A stretch of DNA of 64,000 nt from Brachycybe producta (taxonomy: Eukaryota > Arthropoda > Diplopoda > Playtdesmida > Andrognathidae). A model generated the notes under the pieces. That model was not told the DNA's origin. It did no database searches and worked only from the letters and a program-made list of their open reading frames with translations. Where the stretch lies: NCBI GenBank assembly GCA_036925085.1, contig JAUPFP010000075.1:1-64000 (forward strand), written 5' to 3'. This document shows, piece after piece, positions 47,601-54,748 of this stretch. Each line of letters opens with the position of its first letter. Position 1 is the first letter of the stretch. A program made the position numbers and the translations under genes.

Positions 47601-49555
47601 ACCTTGATCCCCTCAAGGACCAGCGTGATTTGTGGGAGAAATTGCGGCCCGCCATGTGGGCCTACAACACTGCGGTGCAGGAGAGCACGGAAGTGTCTCC
47701 GTACCAATTGTTGTTTGGTCGTGAGCCTAGGTTGGGGATTGATAATCTCCTTCCTAACGGTCCGGTCCGCGACTTGCCCGACCAGCAAGCCGTGGAGGAG
47801 CGTGCTCGTCAGAATTTGGCGGCCGCTCAAAGAAGACAAAAGAGTCGGTATGACGCCGGCCGGGTGGAGCCACCCCGATACCAGCCTGGTAATAAGGTCT
47901 GGATAAGGGATATGGCTGGGAAGCTCGGTCAAGCCAAGAAGTGGAATTTCGCTTACAAGGCTGAACTGGGTACGGTGGTCCGGCAGGTTTCCGACCTGGT
48001 CTACGAGATAGAATTCGTAGATGGGTATGGTCGGAAGGTGCGGGACCGGTTTCACGTTGATAACTTGAAGCCGTACGTTCCCACATGTGGGGTTCGTGAG
48101 GAAGATGGCCTAGGTGGCTCTGAAACCTCATCGAACTCTGAAGGGTCCAGTGATGCTGAGTCTGGGTCAGCTGGAAGTGAGAGGAGAGATGATGTCCCTC
48201 CAGGACCTTCTAGCCAGCCTAGCTTGGTGGTGGAGTCATCTGACTCTGAGGCAGAGGAAGCACCTCGGCCCCGGTATTACCTCCGTCCGAGAAAACTCAG
48301 GGCTTTTGAGGTTCTTCAAGCTTCCTCTGAAGCTCCAATAGACACCAGGGTGGTGCAGGGACTTTGGAAGTCCCTGTCCTGGTGGGAGAGAGCGGGTCAT
48401 TCCCTGCTTTGGGATGATGACCTGAATCGGGGAAATAAGGATTGGGAGCACAGTGACCCCTGGACTGGGCGCCGCCTGTCTGTCACAGACAGATGGCGGT
48501 TGTCCTGGGGGAGCTGGGTGGAGAAATCCACAATTCCCAGCTGCAAACTCAAAGAGGAGTCTGCAGAAGAAATTTCACCTCGAGATCTCTCTCCTGAGTC
48601 TTTCCATAAAGATGCATGCCGTGTATCTGCTCCTATTGTGGCAGACGACGGTAGAATCTCTATGGTAACAGCAATGGAGGCGGCTAATGATGTTTTAGCC
48701 GCCAAGCCGCCGCTGTTAGCCGTTTCTCCGTTGAAATTAGCGGCTAAGCGCCATCTTGCTCTTAAATTGAAATTTAGACGGTCGTTTGCCGCTAATTTGA
48801 TTAAAAAAAGAAGTTTTCACCGAAGAAACGGCAGAGATCCAGGATTATTAGATGCTACAAAAAACAAAGTAAGTCCCCAAAGGGAAATTTCCTTTTCCTG
48901 CCCTTTGGCAGTATTCTTGTATTGCTTTTGGGTGTGTCAAGCGGTCATTGACCACTTGAACACGTGGTTTTGGTGGAGGCGTCACCGTGACAATTTTGAC
49001 GGTGATGCTACCGCTGATGGGGCCGTGAAGAACACGGTGTTTTACTGCCCGAATGCCGTGGAACTTGGTGGTGACCAAGTTCTACGGAGTTTGGACGGTG
49101 AAAAGGTGTTTTTGCACGGTTCTGTCCGTGAAATCACCGTGGAGAACGGTTTCGACCGTGATCCACGGTGTTCTAACGGACGGAAAGTGGTTTTGCATGG
49201 CAGTGTTCCGTGTAAACCACGCCCCAAGCGACCTGAATTAGCGGTGACAGGTTTGGACGGTCCAAACAACTGTTTGGCCGATTCCGACCGTGCGAATCCC
49301 GTGAAGGACGGTTTTTACCGTGGGTCACGGGATATGCACGGTGGAAACGGGATTTCCTATGGTGATGTACCGTGGAAATCACCGCCAAAGATACAGAACA
49401 TGGAATTACGGATTTTGGACCGACCAAAAAAGTTTTTGGCCGGTTCCGACCGTGCAATTACCGTTGGGGACGGCTTTTGCCGTGGACCACGGTGCCTGCC
49501 CGGCCGGAAAACATTTTTCGCGGTTTTGCACCGTGGAAAATGTTTCCTACCGTGA
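44660..49555 (+). CDS. pol: Ty3/gypsy-like Pol polyprotein (PR tail, RT, RNase H, integrase)
   Basis: A 1631-codon open frame. The frame is open upstream to 44606, where GVDLASRFGLMLD resembles the C-terminal part of a retropepsin, so the ATG at 44660 is internal. RT spans about residues 300-480 (D346 in FCVDYRRLN, D381 in LDLASGYW, YLDN at 443-446). RNase H follows with D592, E635 and D660. Integrase has an HHCC zinc finger (H804, H811, C841, C844), the catalytic triad D872, D932, E968 with the usual 35-residue gap, and a C-terminal barrel-like domain at about 1078-1140 ending NLKPYVP. No chromodomain is evident. The RT box reads YLDN where YxDD is expected, which should abolish polymerisation. 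Residues beyond 1403 probably come from an intron read through. Confidence 0.92.
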   Translation: MLDVVSRKVYFREDIWNAHPDALLAALAVQALQGTSVQLPNSVVEALAWLHDSVKPVLLPPFGFPEGMPAEPEKVDGWVDLVSPTLAKTSSPIRSGEVCSLRLLQNVWLSAHERKVVSVSLIEHAGPGQLLLVEPHCKALGGRGLLAVAGIAKATEEGSYDIWLENVADVPIALETGEGVATAQAVEAALVVGLDDPSKLGGGDPTHGDGRPGGLPPKLRGATKKGRRVLNAEVKPTLEECLKIGPSLKPEEAAQLREFLLERRDHFAFDYTELGETPLVEHTIDIGGLPPVREGLRRTAPVARAIEREEVAKMLDAGVIQPSHSPYASPILLVRKKDGGFRFCVDYRRLNAQTKADQYPLPRIDDALDSLAGAKYFATLDLASGYWQVRMAEQDIEKTAFICSQGLFEFRKMPFGLCNASATMQRALDLLLAGHKWESCLVYLDNIIVFGSTFEQFLERLSTVLRLLRGAELKLQPKKCFFGFDKVKYLGHIVSAEGVAPDPGLVRAVEEYDVPTTVTAVRSFLGLAGYYRRFIKDFAKIARPLHDLTRKDASFDWSEQCGLAFERLKAFLTEAPVLTMYDPRGEVLIHTDASGYGLGVVVYQKLPEDKAPRVLAYASRLMKGPETRYSVTEQECLAIMFAVGKLRPYIFNRDFVIVTDHHALCHLQTAKNLQGRLGRWQMQLQEYQYKIQFKKGKLHEDADCLSRYPVNEVVDPSLPEHVEADVGEVIYRIRSEVDWVMEQANDSWCSKVKCELSTDPDSNLRFKFVVADKLLYAIKSNQDRTRTVLVVPRSCQAFCLRKLHDSFEAGHFGVYKTYQRLRTRFYWLGMKRDTVEYVKSCLVCQRVRQFARAQGFLQPIVPEYPVHAWGMDFVGPFPASVGGVTYVLIMVDYFTRYGVAKAVRRATAACVVKFLKDEILSVYGTPTTLISDRGSQFSSKILRKFRERYNIAQHFTTAYHPQANGLTERTNKTVMETIKHYLDPLKDQRDLWEKLRPAMWAYNTAVQESTEVSPYQLLFGREPRLGIDNLLPNGPVRDLPDQQAVEERARQNLAAAQRRQKSRYDAGRVEPPRYQPGNKVWIRDMAGKLGQAKKWNFAYKAELGTVVRQVSDLVYEIEFVDGYGRKVRDRFHVDNLKPYVPTCGVREEDGLGGSETSSNSEGSSDAESGSAGSERRDDVPPGPSSQPSLVVESSDSEAEEAPRPRYYLRPRKLRAFEVLQASSEAPIDTRVVQGLWKSLSWWERAGHSLLWDDDLNRGNKDWEHSDPWTGRRLSVTDRWRLSWGSWVEKSTIPSCKLKEESAEEISPRDLSPESFHKDACRVSAPIVADDGRISMVTAMEAANDVLAAKPPLLAVSPLKLAAKRHLALKLKFRRSFAANLIKKRSFHRRNGRDPGLLDATKNKVSPQREISFSCPLAVFLYCFWVCQAVIDHLNTWFWWRRHRDNFDGDATADGAVKNTVFYCPNAVELGGDQVLRSLDGEKVFLHGSVREITVENGFDRDPRCSNGRKVVLHGSVPCKPRPKRPELAVTGLDGPNNCLADSDRANPVKDGFYRGSRDMHGGNGISYGDVPWKSPPKIQNMELRILDRPKKFLAGSDRAITVGDGFCRGPRCLPGRKTFFAVLHRGKCFLP

Positions 49556-49593
49556 TAGGTCAAATTTTTATGGTGTTTTTTGATCTTTTTCAG
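48869..49593 (+). other. Putative intron between pol and third ORF
   Basis: A donor-like AAA|GTAAGT at 48869 and an acceptor with a strong pyrimidine tract, TTTGATCTTTTTCAG, ending at 49593 enclose 725 bp of ACGGT-rich repeats. Splicing would leave pol in phase 0 and join it to an open frame beginning GTAGCC at 49594. Element C has a comparable acceptor-like TTCTTTCCCTGTTTACTAG in front of the homologous ORF. This is a prediction from sequence only. Alternatively the donor lies further upstream, as in env mRNAs. Confidence 0.45.
48985..49556 (+). repeat. ACGGT/ACCGT-rich degenerate tandem repeats in element B
   Basis: Imperfect units of about 160 bp. The motif CCGT(G/T)G-AAGGACGG-TTTTACCGTG recurs near 49137, 49300 and 49461. 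Dense ACCGT and ACGGT pentamers, which are reverse complements, allow many short hairpins. The stretch lies in the putative intron and is still open in the pol frame, so it might be translated as a C-terminal extension if unspliced. Confidence 0.7.
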
Positions 49594-49830
49594 GTAGCCA
49601 CGGCGGAGAAGGAAGACACTGGCTGGGGTGGCAGCGGTTCCTCCTCCCTCAGCTCGTTGCATCCGGGTGATGCAGAGCTGTTGGAGTCGGATGCCGCTTG
49701 CTCCCCGGATTTTTTGGGTCAGGCCATAGCTGACTTGGCCGATGGCGAACATTTGGGTCTGCTATTGGTTGAGGACGCTGTGGTGACCCAGCCGTCCCCT
49801 CGGACCCCTCTATACTATGGGTCTGTTTAG
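49594..49830 (+). pseudogene. 5' part of element B third ORF, ended by TAG
   Basis: An open frame directly after the acceptor-like site, with SSSLSSLHPGDAELLES, which matches the corresponding stretch in element C on the minus strand. It stops at TAG 49828 and the same frame resumes at once, so a single nonsense codon separates it from the main body. It is acidic, with no recognisable domain. Whether the TAG is a mutation or a real stop with a new start downstream (ATG at 49891) is open. Confidence 0.5.
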
Positions 49831-49836
49831 GGACGG

Positions 49837-51372
49837 TTGACACCGCCTCCCACCGTGGGTTCTCCGAGGGCGACCATTAGGTTGGGAGCCATGGAGATCC
49901 CGGCGGTTGGTGAGCCGGTGCGGGCCAGCACGCCCGTCGAAGAGGTGGCCACCGGTTTGGCGGCTACCTCCTTGGCGAAGTGTGATCCTCCCGTGGACCA
50001 AAGCCGGCTAGAATTGGCTAGCCTGGCTGAGGGAAGCAGGGATGCCTCCTTGGGAGGAACCCTGGTCATTGACACGGAGGCGGAGATGGACACTATGGAA
50101 GATGATGTGGTGCCCGTCTCCAGGCGGTGGAGAGGCCAAAGGATCCTCTCTTCAGAGGACTCTTCGGAGTCTGAAGGGAGAGGATCAGGCTCCCTGGGGA
50201 AACGGTCTGTGACCGGATCCCAGGAGGGTACTCCAGCCCGGAAGGGCAGTCCAATTCCGGTCGACCCTGTTGGGGAGACGGAAGCGGCCAGCCTAGAAAG
50301 GCAAGACGAAGCTGCAAAGTACCAGACGGCGTCAGGTGGTTTCCTGGCGTCCGACGGGAAACGCTACTTTGTTGGGGAGTACCCTACCCAGCAGTTCCGT
50401 AAGGACGGTTCAAAAACCAAGAAAAAGTCCGGAGCTGCTAGGTACACTGCCAGGATGAAAGCCCTGGTGGAGAGGGAGGCACAGTTGGAGAGGACGAAGG
50501 CTGCCTTGGCGAAGTTTACGCCGGCAGTGGGTCTTCTCCCTGTGTCACCAGCTCATCCTGAGGGAGCTGCTGGTGCTGCCTGGCCTGTTGGTCAGCCTCC
50601 GATTTCGGGACCAACCGAAGCGGAGGCTGGCTGTTCAAGCTGGCAGTCTGCAACTCCCAAGAGGGACCGAAGAGCGGAAAAAAAGGCCAATCAGCCTTCT
50701 CCTCCCGCTCCGAGGAAGAGCACTCACGCCAGTGGTGGTGGTGGTCAGGGACAGAAACGTCCCCGCCCCTTCACCCCACCTTTGGCCAGTAATCCGGTGG
50801 GAAAGAAGGCTAAGACCTCTCGTGGAGGTCCGGCCGGCTTTCCCAAAGGAAAGTGGAGCCAGGAGGACCGCTTGCGGTACCACCAGGCACAAGCAGCCAG
50901 ATGTGCTGCCCTTGTCCTGCGGGACAAGAAGCCTGCATGCCGTCGGGAGTTTGAGCTCCAGGCCTCTCAGTTTCCGCCCCTGCGGGAAGCTGATGCCCGG
51001 GATCCGCTCAGTACAGGGGAACCTCCCGTCGGAGGTGGTGCCACTCCTATTGCGAGTGCCACCACGGCCGCTGGCCAACAGCGTATCGCCCAAAGGGGGC
51101 GGTACAAGCTGCTAAGGCACCTCACCAGGGTGCGGCAGTTAAACCTGTTGGTGGCAAGGGTCAGCCGACCCTTGCATCAGAGAAGAGAAATCTTCCCCGG
51201 GACGGAAAGGGACGCTTCGTGGCGACACGAGTATCCTCAACCGTCGGTTCGGCTACGGGAGCTAGTTCAAAGACTAGTACAGCTTCGGCTGGAAAGTCTG
51301 CGACTAGTAAGTCCGGTCAATCGAAGGGGGCTAACCACCCTCCTAAGACTGACCGGCCCGGTAAGTCTGTGA
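49837..51372 (+). CDS. Third ORF of element B, N-terminal part, unknown function
   Basis: It sits between pol and the 3' LTR, the place of env. The protein is hydrophilic, with acidic serine patches (SSEDSSESEG), a conserved block around FLASDGKRYFVGEYPTQQF, a lysine-rich helix region (MKALVEREAQLERTKAALAK), and a basic proline-rich part with KKAK and RRAEKKA clusters suggesting nuclear localisation. No signal peptide, membrane segment or CCHC knuckle is seen, so it is not an ordinary env and not an obvious nucleocapsid. The first ATG in frame is at 49891. Similarity to element C ends near 51096, and the continuation moves to another frame, so the last 90 or so codons of this frame are out of register. 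The break is near a G5 run at 51095-51099. Confidence 0.6.
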   Translation: MTPPPTVGSPRATIRLGAMEIPAVGEPVRASTPVEEVATGLAATSLAKCDPPVDQSRLELASLAEGSRDASLGGTLVIDTEAEMDTMEDDVVPVSRRWRGQRILSSEDSSESEGRGSGSLGKRSVTGSQEGTPARKGSPIPVDPVGETEAASLERQDEAAKYQTASGGFLASDGKRYFVGEYPTQQFRKDGSKTKKKSGAARYTARMKALVEREAQLERTKAALAKFTPAVGLLPVSPAHPEGAAGAAWPVGQPPISGPTEAEAGCSSWQSATPKRDRRAEKKANQPSPPAPRKSTHASGGGGQGQKRPRPFTPPLASNPVGKKAKTSRGGPAGFPKGKWSQEDRLRYHQAQAARCAALVLRDKKPACRREFELQASQFPPLREADARDPLSTGEPPVGGGATPIASATTAAGQQRIAQRGRYKLLRHLTRVRQLNLLVARVSRPLHQRREIFPGTERDASWRHEYPQPSVRLRELVQRLVQLRLESLRLVSPVNRRGLTTLLRLTGPVSL

Positions 51373-52460
51373 GCTTTGGTACGTCCAGCTCCCAGCCCGG
51401 TCAACCTTCTTCTCATGAGAAGAAAAAGAAGGGCAAGAAGGCCCATCATGAGAAGAAGGGAGGTTCGAAAGCTTCCACCCGTGGGTCCCAGGGGACTGGT
51501 GGAGGTGGAAGTATCGGGACGGAGGAGGAGGAGTCCCGACACGGTGCGACCGTGTCGGCCGGGAGCCAACCGCACCATACCCGTCAGAGTAAGACGGCGC
51601 GGATGGATGATAGGTCAATGCGAGACGTTGTTCTCGGTATACCTTCATCCTCCCCGAAGGTGGTGGCGGTACCGAACTTATCAGTCCGGTCGGTGGGAAC
51701 TCTCCACCGGGTCAGCTCACCGTTACCTAGCGGTGGGGGCAGCCCGGCGGGGAAAAATCATGTTCCCGCCAAACGTGGTCCCGTGCCTTCCGTAGGAAGG
51801 ACACCCTTCTCTCCGGGTCCCGATGATGGGGTCTTTGCGGCCCTAGGACCGGAAGAAAGAGCCAAGTCTCCTGAGCCTGAGGGCGAGGGTCGCGGCTTTG
51901 GTGCAGAGCCTCCGTATTCAGAAGGAGAGGTCTTTCTGAATAACCGGCTTGGTCTGTGGCAGGACCAGCCGGGAATGGAGGGGTACCAATACCATGGATA
52001 CTATCGTCTGGGGGAGCCACTCCCAGTTCCGTGGACGCAGTCGTTGCCGTCATTTGCCATGCGTTATGTGCTGGCATTTGGCAGTACGGACTATTCGGTG
52101 TTGCAGGTCGTCAACCCGGTAAGGAGATGCTTCGCTGTTTTAGACGTGGAGGGGACAGGAGCTGGGCTCGTACGTATAGCCCAGCTCGCAGCCCCATACG
52201 TCCAGCGTCTCCTTGGCTGCGACTTGGAAGGATTGGTGGGGGAATTTGTCACCCACCCTCTACGAGGTAGCGTGTCCAATCCCGCGGCCGCCCTCGTAGA
52301 CCTTCTGACAAGTCAAACTCTTCGTCAGAGTCCGCAGCTTGACACACTTGCCGTCGAAGAGTTTCGACAGCAGGAGGTGTCAAGACTCAGGGGGACTGAT
52401 TTCGATGTCGGTCTCGGGTGGAGAAACACCCGGATGTGTTCGTGGTGGATACGTCGGTAG
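51097..52460 (+). CDS. Third ORF of element B, C-terminal part after frameshift
   Basis: This continues the third ORF in the next frame to the stop at 52458. Similarity to element C begins around 51100, which places the frameshift near 51097. It contains a lysine-rich stretch (KKKKGKKAHHEKKG), a conserved RMDDRSMRDVVLG motif, a conserved NNRLGLWQDQPGMEG block, and about 150 C-terminal residues that read like a folded domain (MRYVLAFGSTDYSVLQVVN, then PYVQRLLGCDLEGLVGEF). The same blocks are kept in element C despite its stop codons. I recognise no family. A Gag-like, nucleic-acid-binding or accessory role is conceivable from charge alone. Confidence 0.6.
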
Positions 52461-52576
52461 ATGTCGGAGTGGATGGTGGCTCCGATGAATCCACCACCGA
52501 AGAAATCAGTCTGAAACTGAGTGGGGGTCATGGACGCAATCCTTGCTGGCTCAGCCGACCTGATCCCGGGGCGGAT

Positions 52577-52594
52577 CAGGGAAGTTGAGAGGAT
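52577..52594 (+). promoter_or_regulatory. Polypurine tract of element B
   Basis: CAGGGAAGTTGAGAGGAT lies immediately before the LTR TG. The same 17 bases stand before the LTR of element C, which supports its function as plus-strand primer. Confidence 0.75.
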
Positions 52595-53381
52595 TGTGAC
52601 GACCCAGTTCTGCTCCTTTTTGGAGCACAACTAAAATCCCATGTCGTCTGCTGGGCACTTGTAAATTGAGTGCCAAGCAGACGACAAAATGGCCAGCAAG
52701 GGTCCCTGTCCTCCCCCAGGTGGAGCAGCCTGGGGGTGATATATATGGCGGCGGCCATTATATCTGGACAGTGGAAAGTGAACCCTTCATGCTGGTGCAT
52801 GCTATAGTTGTTGCTCTCATCTTATTCAGCAGGTGGCCAAAACGGCCACCACTCATCTTTTGTTTGCCTTTGTGCAAGAGGTCAATGACCTCCTCTCCTG
52901 GCTGGATTAGCCAGGAGAATCTTCAACTATTCTTCTTTTGATAAGTGAGTGTTTCTATTTATTCTTGTGTGAATAAATCTGTTATTATTTTCACTCCAAC
53001 CACTGGTGTCCGTGTCTGTTATTATTAGTAATAATACTGGGGAAGTTACCGCGGAGAGGGTGGGGGTTTACCGGTGGGGTTACACCGGTACTTCACCGTC
53101 CTGGTCCGGCATGCTTTACGTCTTGTCGGCCGGTGCTTCGCGTGCGGTTTGTCCACGGTAGGATCCATCGGGGATCTACCGTGGATTCCTCGTCTTGTTC
53201 GGCGGTCTTTCGTCCGTCGACTTGCGGCGAGGGACGTGACCTCCGACCGGCACTACCCGTGGCACGGACGGGTACAAGAGGAGGGCTGGCCAGTGCTTCG
53301 ACCCGTCCCAAGGAGGTCAAGCGACGGTAAGTTGGTTCGAATTTGCCGTGGGTATTGTAGCAGCCCAGTCGGGTTGTTACA
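52595..53381 (+). repeat. 3' LTR of element B (787 bp)
   Basis: Begins TGTGACGACC after the polypurine tract and ends GGTTGTTACA, with imperfect inverted ends (TGTGAC and GTTACA). It matches the 809-bp LTR of element C in order: the start, TCATCTTTTGTTTGC, AATAAA, and a GC-rich end with ACCGG and GGTAAGTT motifs. The sequence after it is inverted 14-bp satellite. No 5' LTR is in the window. Confidence 0.8.
52972..52977 (+). terminator. Polyadenylation signal in LTR of element B
   Basis: AATAAA in GTGAATAAATCTG, followed by T-rich and GT-rich sequence (TGTCCGTGTCTGTTATT). The element C LTR has its signal at the homologous place. Confidence 0.65.
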
Positions 53382-53862
53382 AAACCTTAAACTCGAAACC
53401 TTAAACTCGAAACCTTAAACTTGAAACCTGAAACTCGAAACCTTAAACTCGAAACCTTAAACTCGAAACCTTAAACTCGAAACCTTAAACTCGAAACCTT
53501 AAACTCGAAACCTTAAACTCGAAACCTTAAACTCGAAACCTTAAACTCGAAACCTTAAACTCGAAACCTTAAACTCGAAACCTTAAACTCGAAACCTTAA
53601 ACTCGAAACCTTAAACTCGAAACCTTAAACTCGAAACCTTAAACTCGAAAACCTTAAACTCGAAACCTTAAACTCGAAACCTTAAACTCGAAACCTTAAA
53701 CTCGAAACCTTAAACTCGAAACCTTAAACTCGAAACCTTAAACTCGAAACCTTAAACTCGAAACCTTAAACTCGAAACCATAAACTCGAAACCTTAAACT
53801 CGAAACCTTAAACTCGAAACCTTAAACTCGAAACCTTAAACTCGAAACCTTAAACTCGAAAC
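53382..53862 (-). repeat. 14-bp satellite, inverted block between two LTRs
   Basis: About 34 copies of AAACTCGAAACCTT, the reverse complement of AAGGTTTCGAGTTT, which is the monomer type of the 42690-43000 block. It is bounded exactly by the 3' LTR ends of elements B (left) and C (right). Units are almost invariant (15-mer at 53650; CTGAAA at 53427 and ACCATAAA at 53778 are variants). Confidence 0.95.
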
Positions 53863-54671
53863 TGTAACGTCCCGCCGGACCGTCACAATAACCCCAGTAA
53901 ATTTACCCCAAAAAGGACGTAAAACTTACCGCTCAACCGGCTCCTTACGGGGACGGGACCGTACCCGTAGCCGTCTCCCGCACGGTGCTCCTTGAGTTGT
54001 GTCGGCTCCAGGAGCTACCCTCGACGGACACGACGAAAGACCACGCCGCCACGCCGAGAATATAGAACCGGTGTTCTACCGCAAGCCGACACGAGGACCA
54101 GCCGAAACAAGTCGGGAAAGGACGGCGGAGATTCCTCAACCGGTAATCCCACCCCCCTCGCGGTACTCCCCAAAGAAAAGACACGACACAGTAGTAAGAT
54201 GAATAAATAAAGTGTATTTATTAAACACTTACGACGGATGTGCAATGATGATGAAGGCAGTGATATTAATATTCACACAACTTGGCTGGTAAACTTCTAC
54301 CAGCCTAGCCCCATAAATATACAAAACAAGGCACAAGAGCCAACAGGCCAAAAGCAAACAAAAGATGAGCAAAAGAGGCACTGGCCAGTGGAGGTCTCCT
54401 GACCTCCACCCACAGGTCCTCTCAGTCTTCAAGCCTACAACCAACTGCCCAGATCCGGTGGCTGACTAGGCCACAGGAAACCTCCAGGCAACTCCACCTG
54501 GAGGGGACTGAGGTCACTTCTGACCTCTCACCCATATACTTCATGGTGAGAGGTCTGCTGGCACGAAAATGGCGTCCGTCCCAACAGCCTACTGTAGCTG
54601 TCAGGCAGACCACCATAGGGAAATTCGTCTGCTCCATCAAAATTAAAATTGGAGCAGACCAGGTTGCCACA
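53863..54671 (-). repeat. 3' LTR of element C (809 bp)
   Basis: On the minus strand it starts TGTGGCAACC after the purine tract and ends GGGACGTTACA against satellite. Order and motifs agree with the LTR of element B, but many substitutions and indels separate them, so they are not products of one recent insertion. Confidence 0.8.
54217..54222 (-). terminator. Polyadenylation signal in LTR of element C
   Basis: AATAAA on the minus strand within GTGTTTAATAAATACAC, at the position equivalent to 52972 in element B. Confidence 0.6.
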
Positions 54672-54689
54672 ATCCTCTCAACTTCCCTG
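54672..54689 (-). promoter_or_regulatory. Polypurine tract of element C
   Basis: On the minus strand, CAGGGAAGTTGAGAGGAT directly precedes the LTR TG, identical to that of element B although the flanking sequence has diverged. Confidence 0.75.
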
Positions 54690-54748
54690 TTCCGCCTCGG
54701 GAACAGGTCAGTCAAGCCAGTCAGGATTGCTCCCCGAACCTGACCTTC

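Larger units (their letters stand above)
44606..53381 (+). mobile_element. Element B: 5'-truncated Ty3/gypsy-like retrotransposon
   Basis: An 8.8-kb element in the order protease tail, RT, RNase H, integrase, intron-like repeat region, third ORF, polypurine tract, 3' LTR. RT before RNase H before integrase is the Ty3/gypsy (Metaviridae) order. The 5' LTR, primer-binding site, any gag and the protease active site are missing. The left end runs straight into 14-bp satellite within the protease C-terminus. The right end is a clear LTR end (GTTACA) against inverted 14-bp satellite. Base composition (about 55% GC) contrasts sharply with the AT-rich surroundings. Confidence 0.88.

Noticed and set aside
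47183..48055. 290-codon minus-strand reading frame opposite integrase
   Set aside because: Antisense shadow of the clearly coding pol frame; the product has no recognisable features.
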